64,000 nt of DNA from the NCBI GenBank assembly GCA_964630925.1, contig CAZVZK010000004.1:78221-142220 (forward strand). The letters run 5' to 3'. The notes beneath the pieces are model-generated. The model was not told the origin of the DNA, searched no databases, and was given only the letters and a program-made list of their open reading frames with translations. Source of the stretch: RGDT01 sp964630925. GTDB taxonomy: Bacteria > Planctomycetota > Planctomycetia > Gemmatales > Gemmataceae. Positions 41,588 to 52,227 of this stretch are shown one piece after another. The position numbers were made by a program, and so were the translations under genes. Position 1 is the first letter of the stretch, and every line of letters begins with the position of its first letter.

Positions 41588-42472
41588 ATGGCGGAAGAGA
41601 ACCCGTATGACCGGGCCAGCCGTCCGCTCGCCCGCCTGGCGGGCGTCAAGTTGGTCTGTTGGCTGGCGGGCACCCCGGAGGAGTCGGTGCGTCTCGTTCG
41701 GCCCCTGGAGACGAAGCTCACGGTGCCCGGCTACCCCGAACGCATCCCCGACGTGCTGTGGCACGTCACGCGCGAGGACCGCCACGGAGAGCCGTGGGCC
41801 GCCCTCATCGAGATCCAGACCGTACCAGACCCGCTGATGCCCGGCCGCCTGCTCGTCGAGTCGGGCCTGATCTGGCTCCAGGAGAAGCCGACGCCCCTCC
41901 CCGGAGACCGATTCTCGATCCTCCCCCTGGTCATCAACCTGACCGGCAGGGGCGACACGGTCCGCCGCATGGAGTGGGCGGCGGGCAGGGGCATTCAGGT
42001 GGGGCCGTTCGAGTGGAACGTGCAAGAGGAGGAGGCCGCCGCGGTGTTGGCCGCCGTGGAGCGCGGCGCGGCCCCGATGGCGGTGCTGGCGTGGATTCCG
42101 CTGATGAAAGGCGGCGGCGATGCTGGTATCATCGCGGAGTGGCAGCGGCTGGCGCAGGCCGAGCCGGACGCCGAGGTCCGGGCGGCCCTGCGGCTGACCC
42201 GCGTGTTCGCCGAGCTGGCCGGGTGCACGCCAGCCTGGGAGAAGACGCTGGAGGGATTCGACATGGGGCGTTCCGCTGTGATGGACGGTTGGATGGCCGA
42301 GGCCCAGGCGGAGGCCTTGCGCAATGTCCTACTAGCGCGGTTCGGGCCGATGCCTTCTGACCTGACGGAGAAGTTGGCCAAGGCCCGCTCGCTCGATGAC
42401 GTGCGCAAATGGGCCAGCGATGTCGCCCTCGCGCAGTCGCTCGACGACTTCCGCCAGAGGTCGGGCCTCTGA
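41588..42472 (+). CDS. Rpn/YhgA-like PD-(D/E)XK nuclease family protein
   Basis: The 294-residue protein resembles the Rpn (recombination-promoting nuclease, formerly 'putative transposase YhgA') group. It has a N-terminal DVLWHV strand with a candidate Asp, WAALIEIQTVPD with the E-x-Q nuclease motif, and MPGRLLVESGLIW, where the family normally has an Arg-rich helix. The C-terminal 60 residues are helical. GGGAGGG lies 6 nt before the ATG. Known Rpn proteins nick DNA and raise RecA-independent recombination. It sits between two identical 617-bp direct repeats, so a role in making them is tempting but unproven. Confidence 0.75.
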   Translation: MAEENPYDRASRPLARLAGVKLVCWLAGTPEESVRLVRPLETKLTVPGYPERIPDVLWHVTREDRHGEPWAALIEIQTVPDPLMPGRLLVESGLIWLQEKPTPLPGDRFSILPLVINLTGRGDTVRRMEWAAGRGIQVGPFEWNVQEEEAAAVLAAVERGAAPMAVLAWIPLMKGGGDAGIIAEWQRLAQAEPDAEVRAALRLTRVFAELAGCTPAWEKTLEGFDMGRSAVMDGWMAEAQAEALRNVLLARFGPMPSDLTEKLAKARSLDDVRKWASDVALAQSLDDFRQRSGL

Positions 42473-42571
42473 CGGCATTGCCTCGGGTGAGGCGGCGCGG
42501 CGCCATCCTGCCACCTTTCTGGTAGATTCCCTTCTGCCCGCCCACACAGCCCACCACCCGAGGTGTTCGGC

Positions 42572-42603
42572 ATGTCCGACAACACCATCCACCCCGGCGG
42601 GGG
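42572..42603 (+). pseudogene. Truncated gene start cut by the duplication
   Basis: ATG at 42572 follows GAGGTG at good spacing and reads MSDNTIHPGGG before the identical block begins at 42604, where the frame no longer matches the amidohydrolase fragment. It looks like the first codons of a gene whose remainder was lost or displaced. The fragment is too short to identify. Confidence 0.35.
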
Positions 42604-43212
42604 CTGGCCCTGTCGCGTGAGATCCCGGTGCTGTTCGCCGGCCACCGCGCCGACGACCTGCGCACGGCCCTCCGCCTGGCCGACGAGTTCAAGCTCGACG
42701 CCCGCCTCGAGCTGGCGACGGAGGCGTACCTGATGGCCGACCTCCTCGAGCGGGTCAAGGTGCCGCTGGTGCTGCACCCGACGATGCAGCGCATCGGCAG
42801 CGGCGAGACCATCCACTCGCAGTCGGCCAGTGCCTACTACCTGTCCCGCAGGAAGATCCCCTTCGCCATCGGCACCGGCTTCGAGGGCTACGTCCCCAAG
42901 ACGCGCGTCCTGCGCCACGAGGCCGCGATGGCCGCCGCCAACGGCCTGGGCGTCGATGACGCCCTGGAGGCGATCACGCTGCGTGCGGCGAAGTTGCTCG
43001 GCATCGACGGGACGCACGGCAGCCTGGCGGCGGGGAAGGCCGCCGACCTCGTGCTGTACGACGGCGACTGCTTCGAGCACGCCACCCACGTCACCCACAC
43101 GATCCTCGGCGGCCGCGTCGTGTGGGACCGGCCGGAGTACCTGAAGCTGCCGCTCGCCCGCCGCGCGATCCCGCTGGCCGGCGCCGGCGTGGGGTGCTGC
43201 CTCGAGTGGTGA
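42604..43212 (+). pseudogene. Orphan copy of amidohydrolase C-terminus
   Basis: These 609 bp encode the last 202 residues of the amidohydrolase at 38428-40986 without its upstream part or a plausible start. An internal ATG at 42628 would give 194 residues, starting MLFAGHRADD by frame, but with no ribosome-binding site. All of it belongs to the degenerate second domain. Perfect identity with the parent suggests a very recent event or gene conversion. Confidence 0.85.
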
Positions 43213-43220
43213 GCCGCGGC
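42604..43220 (+). repeat. 617-bp direct duplication, copy 2
   Basis: Second copy of 40378-40994, in direct orientation. The two copies bracket 1,609 bp holding the 40995 gene, the Rpn-like gene and a truncated gene start. No terminal inverted repeats or short target-site duplications mark the edges. Confidence 0.93.
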
Positions 43221-43326
43221 CATTACGCCGGCGCCACACCCGACAACGCCCACCCCCGGCACCGCCCCTCGCCGCCCCGATACCGGCCGGGGTACAATCT
43301 CGTGTGGCCCGCCCCCGAGCCTCACC

Positions 43327-43938
43327 ATGGACATCGACGAACGCACCGCCGCCCTCCTCGCCCGCATCCGCGCCGGCCGCCGCGAGGCCCTGGGCGAGCT
43401 GTTCGAATTGCACCGCGAACGCCTCTGGCGCATGCTCCACGTCCGCCTCGACCCCCGCCTGGCCGGCCGCCTCTCCCTCGACGACGTGCTGCAAGAGGCC
43501 TTCTTCGACATCTCCGCCCGCATCCACGAGCACCTCGCCGACCCCGCCGTCCCCTTCTACGTCTGGCTCCGCTTCCTCGTCCTCCAACGCCTCCAGATGA
43601 TCCACCGCGCCCACCTCGGCGCCGCCTGCCGCGACGTGTCCGCCGAGGTCCCCCTCGCCGGCCCCGCCTCCCCCGACTCCATGGCCGGGCAATTCGTCGG
43701 TCACATGACCTCGCCCAGCCAGGCCGCCATGCGCCACGAATTGCAGGAACGCCTCCGCGCCGCCCTCGCCGACATGGCCCCCCTCGACCGCGAGGTCCTC
43801 GCCCTCCGCCACTTCGAGGAGATGAGCAACGAGGAGACCGCCCGCGCCCTGGGCATCACCCCCGACGCCGCCAGCAAACGCCACGTCCGCGCCCTCGTCC
43901 GCCTGCGCGAGGCGCTGGGCGACATCAGCCTGGCTTGA
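43327..43938 (+). CDS. ECF-type RNA polymerase sigma factor
   Basis: The 203-residue protein has sigma region 2 (LSLDDVLQEAFFDISARI, WLRFLVLQRLQMIHR) and a region 4 helix-turn-helix (LDREVLALRHFEEMSNEETARALGITPDAASKRH, cited as its core NEETARALGITPDAASK). A TACAAT box (43293-43298) lies 29 bp upstream of the ATG. No anti-sigma gene is present; a TPR kinase gene follows after 10 bp, the same layout as at 23695-27201. The two sigma factors are only distantly similar, so they belong to different ECF groups. Confidence 0.93.
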   Translation: MDIDERTAALLARIRAGRREALGELFELHRERLWRMLHVRLDPRLAGRLSLDDVLQEAFFDISARIHEHLADPAVPFYVWLRFLVLQRLQMIHRAHLGAACRDVSAEVPLAGPASPDSMAGQFVGHMTSPSQAAMRHELQERLRAALADMAPLDREVLALRHFEEMSNEETARALGITPDAASKRHVRALVRLREALGDISLA

Positions 43939-43948
43939 GGTGACACCC

Positions 43949-46690
43949 GTGGAAACCGTCGACGTCCTGGCCGAGGAGTTCGCCCGCCGCCTCCGCGCCG
44001 GCGAGGCGCCCCCCATCGAGGACTTCGTCCGCCGCTGCCCCCAGCGCGCCGAAGAGGTCCGCGCCGCCCTCCACGCCGTCCTCCTCATGGAACGCATGAA
44101 GCCCCGCCGCCAGCCCGACGGCATGCCCCCCCGCCTCGGCGAGTTCCGTCTCATCCGCGAGCTGGGCCGCGGCGGCATGGGCGTCGTCTACGAGGCCGAG
44201 CAGGAGGGCCTCGGACGCCGCGTCGCCCTCAAGGTCCTCGCCCACCACCTCGTCGCCGACGGGCGCATGCGCGAACGCTTCCGCCGCGAGGCCCAGGCCG
44301 CCGCACGCCTCCACCACACCAACATCGTCCCCGTCTTCGGCTCCGGCGAGGACGCCGGACACTGCTTCTACGTCATGCAGCTCATCCACGGCCAGGGCCT
44401 CGACCGGGTCATCGCCGGCGAGCGGGGCCTCCCCACCTCCCCGCAGACCGACGGCCCCGGCCCACGCCGCCCCCGCCCCGACGACACCCCCGCCCCCGCC
44501 CCGACACCCGACTTCCATCAGGCCGCCCGCGTCGCCGCCCAGGCCGCCGACGCCCTCGCCCACGCCCACGCCCTGGGCGTCCTGCACCGCGACATCAAGC
44601 CCTCCAACATCCTCCTCGACGGCCTCGGCACCGCCTGGGTCACGGACTTCGGCGTCGCCAAGATCGCCGACGAGGGGGGCATCACCCGCTCCGGCGACCT
44701 CGTAGGCACACTCCGCTACATGCCCCCCGAACGCTTCAACGGCGAGTCCGACGCCCGCGGCGACGTGTACAGCCTCGGCGTCACCCTCTTCGAGCTGGCC
44801 ACCCGCCAGCCCGCCTTCCCCCCCGCCCCCGCCCAGCAGCTCATCCAGGCCGTCACCCACGACGGCATCACCCCCCCACGCCAGGCCTGCCCCTCCATCC
44901 CCGCCGACCTCGAGACCATCATCCTCAAGGCCGCGGCCCGCGAGCCCGCCCAGCGGTACCAGTCCGCCGCCGCCCTCGCCCACGACCTCCGCCGCTTCCT
45001 CGACGGCCGCCCCGTCCTCGCCCGCCGCGCCGGCCCCGCCGAACAGGCCTGGCGCTGGTGCCGCCGCAACCCCGCCCTGGCCGGCTCCCTCGCCGCCGCC
45101 GCCCTCCTCATGCTCGCCGTCACCGCCGTCTCCGTCTGGGCCTGGGTCGTCACCGCCGCCGCCAACCGCGAGGCGGCCGAGGCCCTCAAGGCCGAGACCG
45201 AGCAGCGCGAGGCCGCCGAGAGGCAGCGCGAGAAGGTCGAGGAGACCGTCGAGATGGCCCTCGACACCCTCAACCGCACCTTCAAACGCTTCGCACCCGC
45301 CCGCCTCGTGGCCTCCGCCGCCAACGAGGACGGCGTCGAGCTGCCCGAACACCCCTCCCTCCCCCCCGAGGCCGTCGCCCTCCTCCAGGAGCTGTCCGGC
45401 GGCTACGCCCGCATCGCCGAGTCCGCCGGCAAGGTGCCGCGCCTGCGCGGCCCCGCCGCCGAGGCGTACCAGCGCCTCGGCGACGTCCGCCAGCGCCTCG
45501 GCCGCCTCGACGAGGCCGCGTCCGCCTACCGCGACGCCATCGCACTGATGGAGCAGGAGGCGGCCCCGCCCCCGGTGCGTCTGGCACGCGCCTACTCCGA
45601 CCTGGGCCGCGTCCTCCGCATGACCCAGAAGACCGAAGAGGGCGAGAAGGCCCTCCGGCGCGCCGCCGCCGTGCTGGACGAGGCCGGGCCCGCCGTCTCC
45701 GCCAGGCCCGAGGCACGCTACGAGCTGGCCCGCGCCCTCTACTCCCTCGGCCAGCGCGACATGCTCCGCGGCGGACCGCCCAAGGACGGCGGCAAGCGCG
45801 GCCCGCCGGGCGACCGGGGCAAGGGCTGGCCCTTCGGCAAGATGGACGGCCCCCCCGAGAGGAAGGGCGGCGGCCCGCCGCGCCCCCCCGAGATCGCCCG
45901 GGCCATGACCCTCCTCGAACGCCTCGCCGACGACCACCCCGCCGTCCCCGAGTACAAGCACCTCCTGGCGTGCTGCTGCCGCGAGACCGGCCGCGACGGC
46001 CGCCTCCGTGGCGTCGGCCTGATGCGCGAGCTGGTCAGCGATTACCCCAGGGTGCCCGATTACGTCCTCGACCTGTGCGAGGCCCTGGCCGGCGGCCAAA
46101 TCGGCGGCCCCGCCGGCGGCCCCCCCGGCCCGCCCTGGGGGATCAAGGCCGGCCCGTCCGAGGACCGCGGCGCCGAGCTGCGCGAGGCCGTCCGCCTCTC
46201 CGACGCCCTCGCGAAGCAGTACCCCAACGTGCCGGACTACCGCGCCGCCCACGCACGCTACCTCGACCAGCTCGGCCTCCATCTCCGCCGCACCGGCACC
46301 CCGGAGGAGGTCGAGAAGGCCCACCGCGCGGCCTTCGAGGAGCAGTCCGCCCTCGTCCAGAGCCACCCCGACGTGCCCGCCTACCAGTTCTGGCTCAGCC
46401 TCTTCGAACGCTCCTACGGCAGGGCCCTGGCCGGCCGCGGCGAGCAGAGCGCCGCCGTCACGCGCCTGCGCTCCGCCATCACCCGCGCCGAGACGCTGCT
46501 GAAGAAGGACGCGCGCCTCGGCGGGGTGCGCCCCTTCCTGGGCATGGCCTACGACGACCTCGCCGACGCCCTCTCCGCGGCCGGCAAGCCCGACGAGGCC
46601 GCCGACGCCGAGAAGAAATCCAGGGAGTACGGCGGCCGTCCGGGCGGCTTCCGCGGCAAGGGCGGCTTCGGCAAGGGGCCACGGGGATGA
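43949..46690 (+). CDS. Transmembrane Ser/Thr kinase with TPR C-terminus
   Basis: This 913-residue protein starts at a GTG with GAGGTG 6 nt upstream (an earlier GTG at 43940 is less well placed). The kinase domain (about 62-330) has GRGGMGVVYEA, VALKVL, HRDIKPSNILL, TDFGVAK and GTLRYMPPE intact, with a Pro-rich insert (about 165-190). One membrane helix lies near 375-395, followed by a Glu/Ala coiled coil and TPR repeats with a Gly/Pro/Lys-rich insert. It pairs with the sigma factor just upstream. The target may be that sigma factor; this is inference from position. Confidence 0.93.
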   Translation: METVDVLAEEFARRLRAGEAPPIEDFVRRCPQRAEEVRAALHAVLLMERMKPRRQPDGMPPRLGEFRLIRELGRGGMGVVYEAEQEGLGRRVALKVLAHHLVADGRMRERFRREAQAAARLHHTNIVPVFGSGEDAGHCFYVMQLIHGQGLDRVIAGERGLPTSPQTDGPGPRRPRPDDTPAPAPTPDFHQAARVAAQAADALAHAHALGVLHRDIKPSNILLDGLGTAWVTDFGVAKIADEGGITRSGDLVGTLRYMPPERFNGESDARGDVYSLGVTLFELATRQPAFPPAPAQQLIQAVTHDGITPPRQACPSIPADLETIILKAAAREPAQRYQSAAALAHDLRRFLDGRPVLARRAGPAEQAWRWCRRNPALAGSLAAAALLMLAVTAVSVWAWVVTAAANREAAEALKAETEQREAAERQREKVEETVEMALDTLNRTFKRFAPARLVASAANEDGVELPEHPSLPPEAVALLQELSGGYARIAESAGKVPRLRGPAAEAYQRLGDVRQRLGRLDEAASAYRDAIALMEQEAAPPPVRLARAYSDLGRVLRMTQKTEEGEKALRRAAAVLDEAGPAVSARPEARYELARALYSLGQRDMLRGGPPKDGGKRGPPGDRGKGWPFGKMDGPPERKGGGPPRPPEIARAMTLLERLADDHPAVPEYKHLLACCCRETGRDGRLRGVGLMRELVSDYPRVPDYVLDLCEALAGGQIGGPAGGPPGPPWGIKAGPSEDRGAELREAVRLSDALAKQYPNVPDYRAAHARYLDQLGLHLRRTGTPEEVEKAHRAAFEEQSALVQSHPDVPAYQFWLSLFERSYGRALAGRGEQSAAVTRLRSAITRAETLLKKDARLGGVRPFLGMAYDDLADALSAAGKPDEAADAEKKSREYGGRPGGFRGKGGFGKGPRG

Positions 46691-46697
46691 GGCGGGC

Positions 46698-46721
46698 GGC
46701 CCCGCGTAAGCGGGCCGTGTC
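46698..46721. repeat. Dispersed 24-bp element, copy 2
   Basis: Matches 38346-38369 at 22 of 24 positions. It lies between the convergent kinase and recQ genes and contains CCCGCGTAAGCGGG, able to form a short hairpin that might end either transcript. Confidence 0.6.
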
Positions 46722-46791
46722 TTGTCTTCGGATCAGGCGAGCGGGCCCGTCAGGGGTCCGAGTCATGGAGCGTCGGCACGAGCCTTCGCCG

Positions 46792-48645
<1,854 letters not shown>

Positions 48646-48732
48646 GGCGGCAGGCTCCCCGGATACGAATGCCCCCATCATGCCCGAACGGGGCCGATGA
48701 GGGAAGGGGAGATGGAGAGAAGTTCAGGTGCG

Positions 48733-49875
48733 TCACCGCCGCGCGTCGCGCATGTCGCGGTACATGCCGACGTAGCTGGTGTAGCGCAGGGCGCTGATCT
48801 GCCGGCGGTGCACCGCCCGCTTGACCGCGCAGCGCTCCTCCTCCGTGTGCGTGCAGTCGCGGAAGCCGCACAGCCGGACGAACGGACGCATCTCCGGGAA
48901 GTAGCCCTCCACCTCCCCCGGCAGCACGTCGAAGAGCTGGAACTGCCGCACCCCCGGCGTGTCCACCACCCAGCCGCCGAACCCCAGCCGGATCAGGTCC
49001 GCCGAGGTGGTCGTGTGCCGGCCCTTGTTGTTCACCTCGCTCACCTCGCGCACCTTGAGCGCCAGGTCCGGCTCGATGGCGTTGAGCAGCGACGACTTGC
49101 CCACGCCGCTCTGCCCGCTGAACACCGTCTGCCGGTCCCGCAGCTGCTCGCGCAGCACGTCCACGCCCAGGCCCGTGACCGCGCTCGTCAGCAGCGTCGG
49201 CACCCCCAACTGGCTGTACGTGCCGATCATCCCCTGGTAGTCCTCGAGGTTGACCCGGTCGGCCTTGTTCAGGCACAGCACGGGCTTGATGTTGCCCCGC
49301 GTGGCGCTGGCCAGGAAGCGGTCGATGAGGTGCACCTTCAACGCCGGCTCCACCAGCGACACCACGAACACCACCTGATCCACGTTCGCCACCAGGACGT
49401 GTTCGCGGCCACGCGAGGCCCGCGTCAGCACCCCATGCCGCGGCTCGACGCGGACGATGACGCCCTCCACCGATCCGTCATCGCGCGGGGCCGACAGGTC
49501 CACGCCCCGCGCCGGCTGGAACAGCACACGGTCGCCGGTCGTCACGATGCTCCGCTCGTGCGTCGAGAGGGAGCGCAGCAGCCAGCGCACGGCGCAGCGG
49601 ATTTCCCTCCCCTCGGCATCCTCGATCACACACACGTCGCGGTGGACGCGCAGCACCCTACCTGGCCGGCCGGTGTCCACGTCACCGGCGGGCGTCTCGC
49701 CGTCGTGCGTGACCGTCCGCTTGCGCGACTGCTCCCCCTTGGCGCGCACGCGCTCCCCCTGCACGGCCCCCTCCTCGGTGAAGCCGTGCTCCCCGAACCC
49801 CTTGGTCCACTCGCGGTCGCGCGGCTTGTCGTTGCGGTTCTTCCGCAGCTCGACCCGCACCTTCTTCTTCGCCAT
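48733..49875 (-). CDS. rsgA: Ribosome small-subunit GTPase RsgA
   Basis: The 380-residue protein is a circularly permuted GTPase in the RsgA/YjeQ order: OB-fold with basic N-terminal extension, then G4 (LNKAD), G1 (GQSGVGKSS), G3 (DTPGVRQF), and a C-terminal zinc domain (CGFRDCTHTEEERCAV, Cys-Cys-His-Cys). RsgA releases maturation factors from the 30S subunit. The N-terminal 65 residues are unusually basic (KKKVRVELRKNR), consistent with RNA contact. The ATG has GGAGGG 5 nt upstream. It follows recQ on the same strand with an 87-bp gap between them. Confidence 0.96.
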   Translation of the reverse strand: MAKKKVRVELRKNRNDKPRDREWTKGFGEHGFTEEGAVQGERVRAKGEQSRKRTVTHDGETPAGDVDTGRPGRVLRVHRDVCVIEDAEGREIRCAVRWLLRSLSTHERSIVTTGDRVLFQPARGVDLSAPRDDGSVEGVIVRVEPRHGVLTRASRGREHVLVANVDQVVFVVSLVEPALKVHLIDRFLASATRGNIKPVLCLNKADRVNLEDYQGMIGTYSQLGVPTLLTSAVTGLGVDVLREQLRDRQTVFSGQSGVGKSSLLNAIEPDLALKVREVSEVNNKGRHTTTSADLIRLGFGGWVVDTPGVRQFQLFDVLPGEVEGYFPEMRPFVRLCGFRDCTHTEEERCAVKRAVHRRQISALRYTSYVGMYRDMRDARR

Positions 49876-50142
49876 GCGATCCCTCCGGCGGGGCCACCCC
49901 CATTCTACCGCCCGCCTGCCCGACTCCTTGGCGTCGCGTGTGCGGTTTGCGCGCACCCCGGTGCGTCGGCCCGGCACACCGCCCTCCTTCCAATCGACAC
50001 CTGTCGGTGGAAATCCTCTCCTCCCTTCATGTTGTGGGATGACGGGTGGTGGTGAACGGTTCGGCATCCGCTTTGCAGAAGCCTTGGGCTACCTTCCTCA
50101 CGGAAAGATCCCCCAGCGGCCAGAACAGCACGGCAGGGCACG

Positions 50143-50352
50143 ATGAACGCGACGAACCCGGACCGGGCCTCCCCCTCATTCGAGGAGGAGGCGGGAGACG
50201 TTGTCGAGGTCCCCCTCCTGATGTCGATCCGCCAGATCGAGGCGTTGGAGAAGGCGGCGCACCGCCGCGGCCTGACCGCCGCCGAGATGGTCCGCCGCCT
50301 GCTCACCCAGTTCATCGCCGAGGCCGCCCCGCCCTCCATCTGCCGGGCCTGA
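50143..50352 (+). CDS. Ribbon-helix-helix-like small protein
   Basis: The 69-residue protein has a central EVPLLMSIRQIEALEKAAHRRGL region, given here as its core SIRQIEALEKAAHRRG, followed by TAAEMVRRLLTQFI. This strand-helix-helix pattern is that of CopG/Arc repressors. The first 20 residues are acidic and probably flexible. It could be a DNA-binding regulator or an orphan antitoxin, but there is no toxin-like gene beside it. The start has only a weak ribosome-binding site (CAGGGCACG). Confidence 0.6.
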   Translation: MNATNPDRASPSFEEEAGDVVEVPLLMSIRQIEALEKAAHRRGLTAAEMVRRLLTQFIAEAAPPSICRA

Positions 50353-50395
50353 AGCCGCCGCCGCGTCACATCGCGGGGATTTCATCCCCTACTCC

Positions 50396-50426
50396 TTGCC
50401 TGACCGGCCCTGCCCCCGGGTATAAT
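50396..50426 (+). promoter_or_regulatory. Promoter of the histidine kinase gene
   Basis: A perfect TATAAT (50421-50426), rare in this GC-rich DNA, is preceded by TTGCCT (50396-50401) at 19 bp. It lies 66 bp upstream of the kinase start. The long spacer suggests a moderate or activated promoter. Confidence 0.6.
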
Positions 50427-50491
50427 GACGGCGTCCTGTCCTGCCTCGCCTGCCGCGCCCCCCTTTCGCGGCAGCGCCCGGAGCGCCGTTC

Positions 50492-51577
50492 ATGGCTCGA
50501 TTCTTCACCCGCCGGGGCGGACGGGGGCCGCGCCCCGTGCCCCTGCCGCGCCTCGGCCTGTACCACCTCACCCCTCCCGATACGCTCACCCCGCTCAACG
50601 CCACCGCCCTGCAGCTCCTCCACGAGGGCCTGCCCATCGCCGCCGTCGATCCGCTGCGGTGCCCGGCCTACGCCGAGGACGGCACCCCGGCCACGACGGA
50701 CGGACTGCCCCTGTGGCAGGCCCTCGCCGGCCGCACCCTGGTCGAGTCGGCCCTGCGCCTGGAAGGCGAGGGGCTCTCCGGACGCCTCCTCCTGACCACC
50801 GCCGCCCCGCTCCTGGGCGCCGACGGCGCGTTGACCGGGGTCGCCCTCGCGGCGGTCCTCCGCCCCCCCGAGCCGGACTGGGAGGAGCTGGCCGGCCTCG
50901 CCCATGATTTGCGTTCGCCCCTCCAGGCCATCAAGCTCCTGGTGCCGGTCCTCGAGGCGATGCCGCTGCCCGAGGCCGCCCGCGACATCGTCGGCCGGCT
51001 CGGCAAGTCGGCGGCGCGCGTCGGCGAGCTGGGGCAGGAGATGCTGGAGTGGTGCAAGGCCCCGACGGTCGGCGCGCCCCTCGCCAGCCACGCCTGGGTC
51101 GACCTCGGCCCGGTGCTGCGGGCCGCCGTGGCCGAGCAGCAGCCCGCCGCGAGGGCGCGCGACGTGCGCCTCGTCTGGGATGCCCCCGCCGCCGACGGCG
51201 TGGCCATGTTCACCGACGCCGGGCGGCTGTCGCGCCTGCTGGCCAACCTGCTCTCCAACGGCGTCCGCTACACGGCCGCCCGCGGCGAGGTCCGCCTGTC
51301 CGCCGAGTGGCGCGGCGGCGGCGGCGGGGACACCCTCCTCACCCTGACCATCGCCGACAGTGGCGTCGGCCTCACGGAGGAGGAGTCGGAGTCGGTCTTC
51401 CAGCCGTTCCAGCGTGGCCGCGCGGGGCAGACCGTGTCGGGGAGCAGCGGCGTCGGCCTCGCCGTCGTGGACCGCCTGGTCAATGAGTTGGGGCTGTCGC
51501 TGGAGGTGACGAGCGAGTCCGGCGCGGGCAGCCGGTTCGTGCTCGTTGTCCCCGCCGGGCATTTGCGGGTAGGATGA
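50492..51577 (+). CDS. Soluble sensor histidine kinase
   Basis: The 361-residue protein has an N-terminal PAS-like region (about 20-125) and then a HisKA helix with LAHDLRSPLQAIK (phospho-accepting His near residue 139). An HATPase domain follows: NLLSNGVRYT N-box, IADSGVG G1 box, FQPFQRG F-box and GVGLAVV G2 box. No membrane segment is present, so it senses an intracellular signal. No response regulator gene lies beside it, so it is an orphan. The 51763 gene follows after 185 bp. Confidence 0.9.
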   Translation: MARFFTRRGGRGPRPVPLPRLGLYHLTPPDTLTPLNATALQLLHEGLPIAAVDPLRCPAYAEDGTPATTDGLPLWQALAGRTLVESALRLEGEGLSGRLLLTTAAPLLGADGALTGVALAAVLRPPEPDWEELAGLAHDLRSPLQAIKLLVPVLEAMPLPEAARDIVGRLGKSAARVGELGQEMLEWCKAPTVGAPLASHAWVDLGPVLRAAVAEQQPAARARDVRLVWDAPAADGVAMFTDAGRLSRLLANLLSNGVRYTAARGEVRLSAEWRGGGGGDTLLTLTIADSGVGLTEEESESVFQPFQRGRAGQTVSGSSGVGLAVVDRLVNELGLSLEVTSESGAGSRFVLVVPAGHLRVG

Positions 51578-51762
51578 AGGGGCCGGCGGGGGCCTGCCAC
51601 CCCCGCCGGCGGTTCCACCGCCCGTGCCCGGACCATCCCGCCGGGCACGAAGTGAGTATGCGCCAGCGCCGCCCGCCGTGTCGATTTAGGGAAGATGGGG
51701 AGACGATTCTGGCCCGCGGCGGGCCGGCACATCCGGCACCGTCCAGCCAGGAGGGAAAGTCG

Positions 51763-52227
51763 ATGCTCGCGTCAATGCTCCTGGTCCTGCTCGCCCCCGC
51801 CCCGCGCGTCCCCGTCGTGGAGGTCGAATTGCGCATGGTCACCGGGGCGGAGGGGGCACCGGCCAACGCCGGCCTCGCCGAGCGCCTGGGCGAGGGGGCG
51901 GCGGTCCTGACGGCGGCGGAGCTGCAACGCCTCTTCGAGGAGGTGCAGGCCGACGCGAACGCCAGCGTCCGCCAGATGCCTTTGCAGCGGTGCCCGGCGG
52001 GGGAGGGGACGAGGACGGGCTTCAACCTGCCGGGCGAGGCAGACGAGTCGCCCGTGACCGTGACGCCGCGTGTCGAGAAGGGTGATGTCGCGCTGGAGGT
52101 GCGGCGGGTGGCGGCGCGGGGCAAGGCCCGGGCGCGGTACGAGGCCGACCTGCGGCCGGGCGAGACGCTCCTGTTCCGCCTGAACGGAGCCCTGGCGCTG
52201 GCCACGGTCCGGCGGGTGGTGAAATGA
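51763..52227 (+). CDS. Exported protein, faint secretin-like pattern
   Basis: The 154-residue protein has GGAGGG before its ATG and a short signal peptide (MLASMLLVLLAPAPR). The body contains LTAAELQRLFEEVQ and a VTVTPRVEKGDVALEVRRV strand pair faintly similar to a segment of secretin domains. A full secretin would be several times longer, so this is at most a related module. It overlaps the next gene by 4 bp (ATGA). No firm function. Confidence 0.55.
   Translation: MLASMLLVLLAPAPRVPVVEVELRMVTGAEGAPANAGLAERLGEGAAVLTAAELQRLFEEVQADANASVRQMPLQRCPAGEGTRTGFNLPGEADESPVTVTPRVEKGDVALEVRRVAARGKARARYEADLRPGETLLFRLNGALALATVRRVVK

Noticed and set aside
41588..42472. Classical insertion sequence carrying a transposase
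   Set aside because: The gene is Rpn-like rather than DDE or HUH, and there are no terminal inverted repeats or short target duplications around it.
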